From: Epiperipatus broadwayi
Taxonomy: Eukaryota; Onychophora; Udeonychophora; Euonychophora; Peripatidae
NCBI GenBank assembly: GCA_028023455.1
Contig: JAQFVV010000018.1
Location: 7,905,274-7,969,273, forward strand
Length of the DNA stretch: 64,000 nt
Reading direction: 5' to 3'
Numbering within the stretch: position 1 is the stretch's first letter; every line of letters starts with the position of its first letter. This document shows, one piece after another, positions 60,940-64,000 of this stretch. The notes beneath the pieces are model-generated. The model did no database searches and had not been told where the DNA came from. It saw only the letters and a program-made list of their open reading frames with translations. Made by a program: the position numbers and the translations under genes.

Positions 60940-61180
60940 AATTACCCATAGATCAAAAAATAATCGAATGGAGGCATATCACAAAATGAGCGAAAAACGA
61001 GGCAGAAATTAAAAAAAATCAAATTACCAATTCAAAATTGGAGATAAAATGTTCACCAAAACCCCACACATTAGTAATTCAAAAAAAATTAATGTTCCAT
61101 AAACTCTTTAACATATATGAGGGCCTATTTACCATCATTAAAGGTACCAGCAATGCATTCTGGTTAGCAATAGTGTGCCA
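60940..61180 (+). pseudogene. Gypsy-type integrase C-terminal relic
   Basis: After MSEKRGRN-like text the frame reads YQFKIGDKMFTKTPH. Then, after a one-base shift, comes LMFHKLFNIYEGLFTIIKGT and SNAFWLAI. The FKIGD.V..K.....KKL..KF...Y.GPF.I pattern is the C-terminal chromo-like/GPF end of Ty3/Gypsy integrases. RT, RNase H and the integrase core are missing between the gag-like part and this end, so the element has a large internal deletion. Confidence 0.6.
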
Positions 61181-62355
61181 GTCAAAACATGCTTATCCAT
61201 CTAACACGAGCTGGAACTCACAAAATGTACTTCAAACCCAGTCAAGCCCGAGAATTAGGTCAGGGACCAGCCTGGATTCGAACCCACTCTCCAAGCACCA
61301 GATCTAACACCCAATGGATAACATAACAATGGTAGCACACAAGATTTAATTCTTCATCCGGCCCACTAGCAAATCGGAGAAAACAATAAGACTCATGGAC
61401 TTAAACATATATATAAGCAACGTAAATACTAGACATTCCACAGATAAAATCTAACATATTTAAATAATAGGGGCTTTACTAATGAATACTTATGGGCAAT
61501 TAGTGAATTGGATTGATTTAATAATGAGACAGAAACTGATATATGATGAATTAAAATATATTTATTGACAATTGTTGTTGGCAAAATAGGTTTGTGGCTA
61601 TGATTCAATGGAGCCAAATATCCTGCTATACAACTAATCACTACATTAACTTATTTGTTATGTCCTTTTATAATCAGTTCGAGTGGCTCTTTTACGTAAA
61701 ATCAAACCAAGTCTGGAGTGAAACTTAATACATCTTAATTATAATAAATTTATTTTAACTATGGGCTTTTAAAGCGTCCCAGATAGCTTTAGATCGAACG
61801 GGTTTTCAAGAATGCTTCGGATCAATGCCGAAGACTGCATATTAGGGAGGGAAGAGTTGGCTATAACGATTTTACTAATACGCTAGGCACAAGTAAAGTA
61901 TAATAATAAAGTGGCTCTGTGGATGGAAGAATAGTTTTAGGGTTTTTGTGACAAACAACGGTTTACCCAAGAACCGGTCATCATGCTGCTAATGGGGAAC
62001 CTTTATTTGGTTCAGAGGTGGGGGACTTACGTGCTAATCTGGCCCGTAGCTCAGACTTCGCTACTGCACTACCCATAAGAGAAGATGGGCTGGACTTACC
62101 GTGGCTCCATCTTATATATATATCAAAAAGAACAGCACAACGAGAAAATATTAATAAATCCCACATCCGCCAAGCCGAAGGATATTATAAATTAAAGATC
62201 ATATATTAAATGAACACTAGATCATCAGCTTGATCAAAAGAGCCAACTCTTCTGTAGCATGAGAAATACGATATGCTACTGACAGGAATATATAGATACA
62301 AACTTTACTTTATCCCGTTCAATCTCTTTAGTTATCTATAACTACTAAACTTTTA
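61181..62355. other. Downstream part of Gypsy-like element
   Basis: A tRNA-like B-box (minus strand GTGGGTTCGAATCCAG, near 61270) and mixed GC-richer segments (61770-62120) lie here, without a sustained ORF. Probably untranslated or LTR DNA of the same or another element. Confidence 0.35.
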
Positions 62356-62369
62356 AAAGGGGGGAAAGT
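62356..62369 (+). other. Purine tract, possible PPT
   Basis: AAAAGGGGGGAAAG resembles the polypurine tract that precedes a 3' LTR. What follows does not begin with TG, so this is tentative. Confidence 0.3.
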
Positions 62370-64000
62370 ATATTTAATAGGGGACTTACGAATACTTAAC
62401 TAAAAAAATATACTTATGATTGCACTCCAGGCTAGTTTAATCTTTAGTAACATAATAAATAAAGGTTGAAAAGCCACATTTTATATTTATATTAATTAAT
62501 TTACTAAATGACAAAAATATGAATTTGGGTTTCGAAACAGCGCACGAAATGACGCTATATAAATAATAATACGGAGATTTTAAATTCATATCTTTAAAAA
62601 CATTTTAATAATTAAATGCACGCCGTTTCGAAACATAGGCATAACTAATAATAAATAAAATAAGCAAAAGAAAAGCAAAATATAATTGCAGTGATTAAAT
62701 TATATAGCAAAACATTAATTAACAGAAATTTAGCAAAAGTATTTCATTTATAGAATTAAAATATTTTAGGAAACAATTTAGACAGTTTACACTATTGTAT
62801 TAGCAAAAAGTATTTCATTTAAATATTATTTCGAAAACAATTTAGATAGAAATTTCAATAATATGGTTAGCTAACCTGTTTTTGAAGAAATAATGAATGT
62901 TTTTGAAATGCACACAGAGCTCTGCGATTTTAAATAATACTAAAATAGTTCTGTAGCTAAGGAGAGATTCGAGCTGGAAACGAAGGTGACTTCTTTGGCG
63001 GCTTATGGCATCTTCAATTTAGTTGGGAGACGATTTTTTAAAATAGTGTTTCTTTAGCTGGATTGAAATCGGAACGAGGGCAAATTATTTTTACGGCTTA
63101 TGGCATCTTCAAATTTAGTTGGTGTAAGCTTGGTTGTTCCTTTGGCATTTGATGGATTGAACTAGGCGTTCCATCACGGGAAAGCAGCAAAATTTTGCCT
63201 GACTTTAGCCAGACATGTTAAGGTTGAACAATAATAAAACTTCTCCTGTTGACTCTCTTCAAAAGTAAGATGGATTCTCCCTTCCCGCTTAAAATAAGGC
63301 CTATTTATATCCTTCTACTAAACTTTAACACCTTTCTGGAATTTCGTAAGCCTCGGGACCAATTGACTTTTAATTAAAGCAAAATAATATAATTCAATTT
63401 CTACAACAACTGATAAAATCTCCGAGGTGTTATATTTAATTTCCTTAAAAAAATGTATCAAAATATATAAACTATATAATTTGATTCATTTTCATTAATT
63501 AAATTCCTTTTCAGGTGTTATTACTTAGCAGAAGGAACGGTATTCTGATTTAATGAAAAAGTCTTTTGTTGCAAACAAAAATCAATCAGAAAACAGATTT
63601 TACTTTTTTACCCGGGTGTGTCACTAATTGATATCTTGTTTACAAAAATTCTCATTTTTAATTGCGAACAGATAATTCTTATTTTATAAAACTAAATAAC
63701 TTTTAACATATTTGTTTATTAAAAAAAAAAGCAAATTTAAAGAAAATACTTGTTTCAACTATATATGTAAAACATTAAATCAGAAAACCGTTAAATAAAT
63801 TAAAGAAAACATTTACATTACTTTTATTTAAACTTAAATATATATGAATCATTTTGCCGTTATTCCAAGGTTTAAATTATCCATCCACATACGAATATAA
63901 TAGCGAAATATAATTAAGAATTGACTGAAAATTAATAAAACATTTTATAATAATTTATGAGCATTTCTCCGCTATAATTTTATCAAACCTGTCTAATTAT
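62370..64000. other. AT-rich DNA with short duplications
   Basis: No gene. It contains a ~71-bp imperfect duplication (62732 and 62803, GCAAAA.GTATTTCATTTA) and a ~95-bp one (62941-63132). Possibly LTR or old repeat DNA. Confidence 0.45.
62941..63132 (+). repeat. ~95-bp imperfect tandem duplication
   Basis: CTTATGGCATCTTCAATTTA at 63002 recurs at 63097. AAAATAGT and GCTGGA/GAAA.CG.A blocks upstream recur with the same offset. Confidence 0.75.

Overview
This is an AT-rich (roughly three-quarters A+T by eye) stretch of an animal nuclear genome. It has no prokaryotic features. The host-gene evidence is the 5' half of UCHL5 (UCH37, the proteasome/INO80-associated deubiquitinase) on the minus strand. 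Four coding exons lie at 34709-34634, 22551-22488, 21089-20984 and 17397-17272, with canonical GT/AG borders and matching phases. They encode residues 1-124, including the catalytic cysteine at position 88. The rest of the gene, from residue 125 on, was not found and should lie left of position 1. Introns are very large (12.1 kb, 1.4 kb, 3.6 kb and more than 17.2 kb) and packed with transposable elements. The transposon spectrum (RTE-type LINEs, Merlin, Helitron, a GIY-YIG Penelope-like element, hammerhead retroelements) fits an invertebrate metazoan, perhaps a mollusc or similar, but the taxon cannot be fixed from this window.

Layout. 0.7-1.5 kb: a LINE C-terminal relic. 1.9-12.3 kb (intron 4): a 10.3 kb DNA-transposon-like foldback element with 8-bp target-site duplications. 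Its ~2 kb inverted arms carry captured RTE LINE sequence, and it is itself interrupted by a 3.6 kb insertion containing a decayed Penelope-like element (RT plus GIY-YIG). 12.4-14.1 kb: tandem duplicates and a possible gag relic. 17.3-34.7 kb: UCHL5 exons 4 to 1. Intron 1 holds a foldback MITE, a 5.7 kb non-autonomous LTR element with 1.6 kb LTRs, two further LTR-like pieces and a Merlin element. 35.0-38.5 kb: a palindromic tRNA-derived SINE, a LINE relic, a 462-bp Helitron and a tandem/inverted hammerhead element. 38.5-49.5 kb: AT-rich, microsatellites only. 49.5-51.4 kb: gag-like ORFs, PBS and LTR on the minus strand. 53.0-53.3 kb: GC-richer unclassified DNA. 55.6-56.4 kb: a tandem 368-bp hammerhead repeat. 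56.7-58.0 kb: the best RTE copy. 60.1-62.4 kb: a deleted Gypsy-like element.

The most striking signal is a set of three unrelated repeats that each carry a type I hammerhead-ribozyme core with very short, self-complementary helix III: 35238-35284, 38065-38140 (every core base intact) and 55709-55777. Two of them sit inside insertions flanked by 16- and 17-bp target-site duplications and have inverted-repeat architectures. A GIY-YIG Penelope-like element is present in the same window. Such elements are known to carry hammerheads and have been proposed to mobilise retrozymes. I infer, but cannot prove, that these are animal retrozyme or Penelope-dependent retroelements, at least one of which keeps a ribozyme that looks functional.
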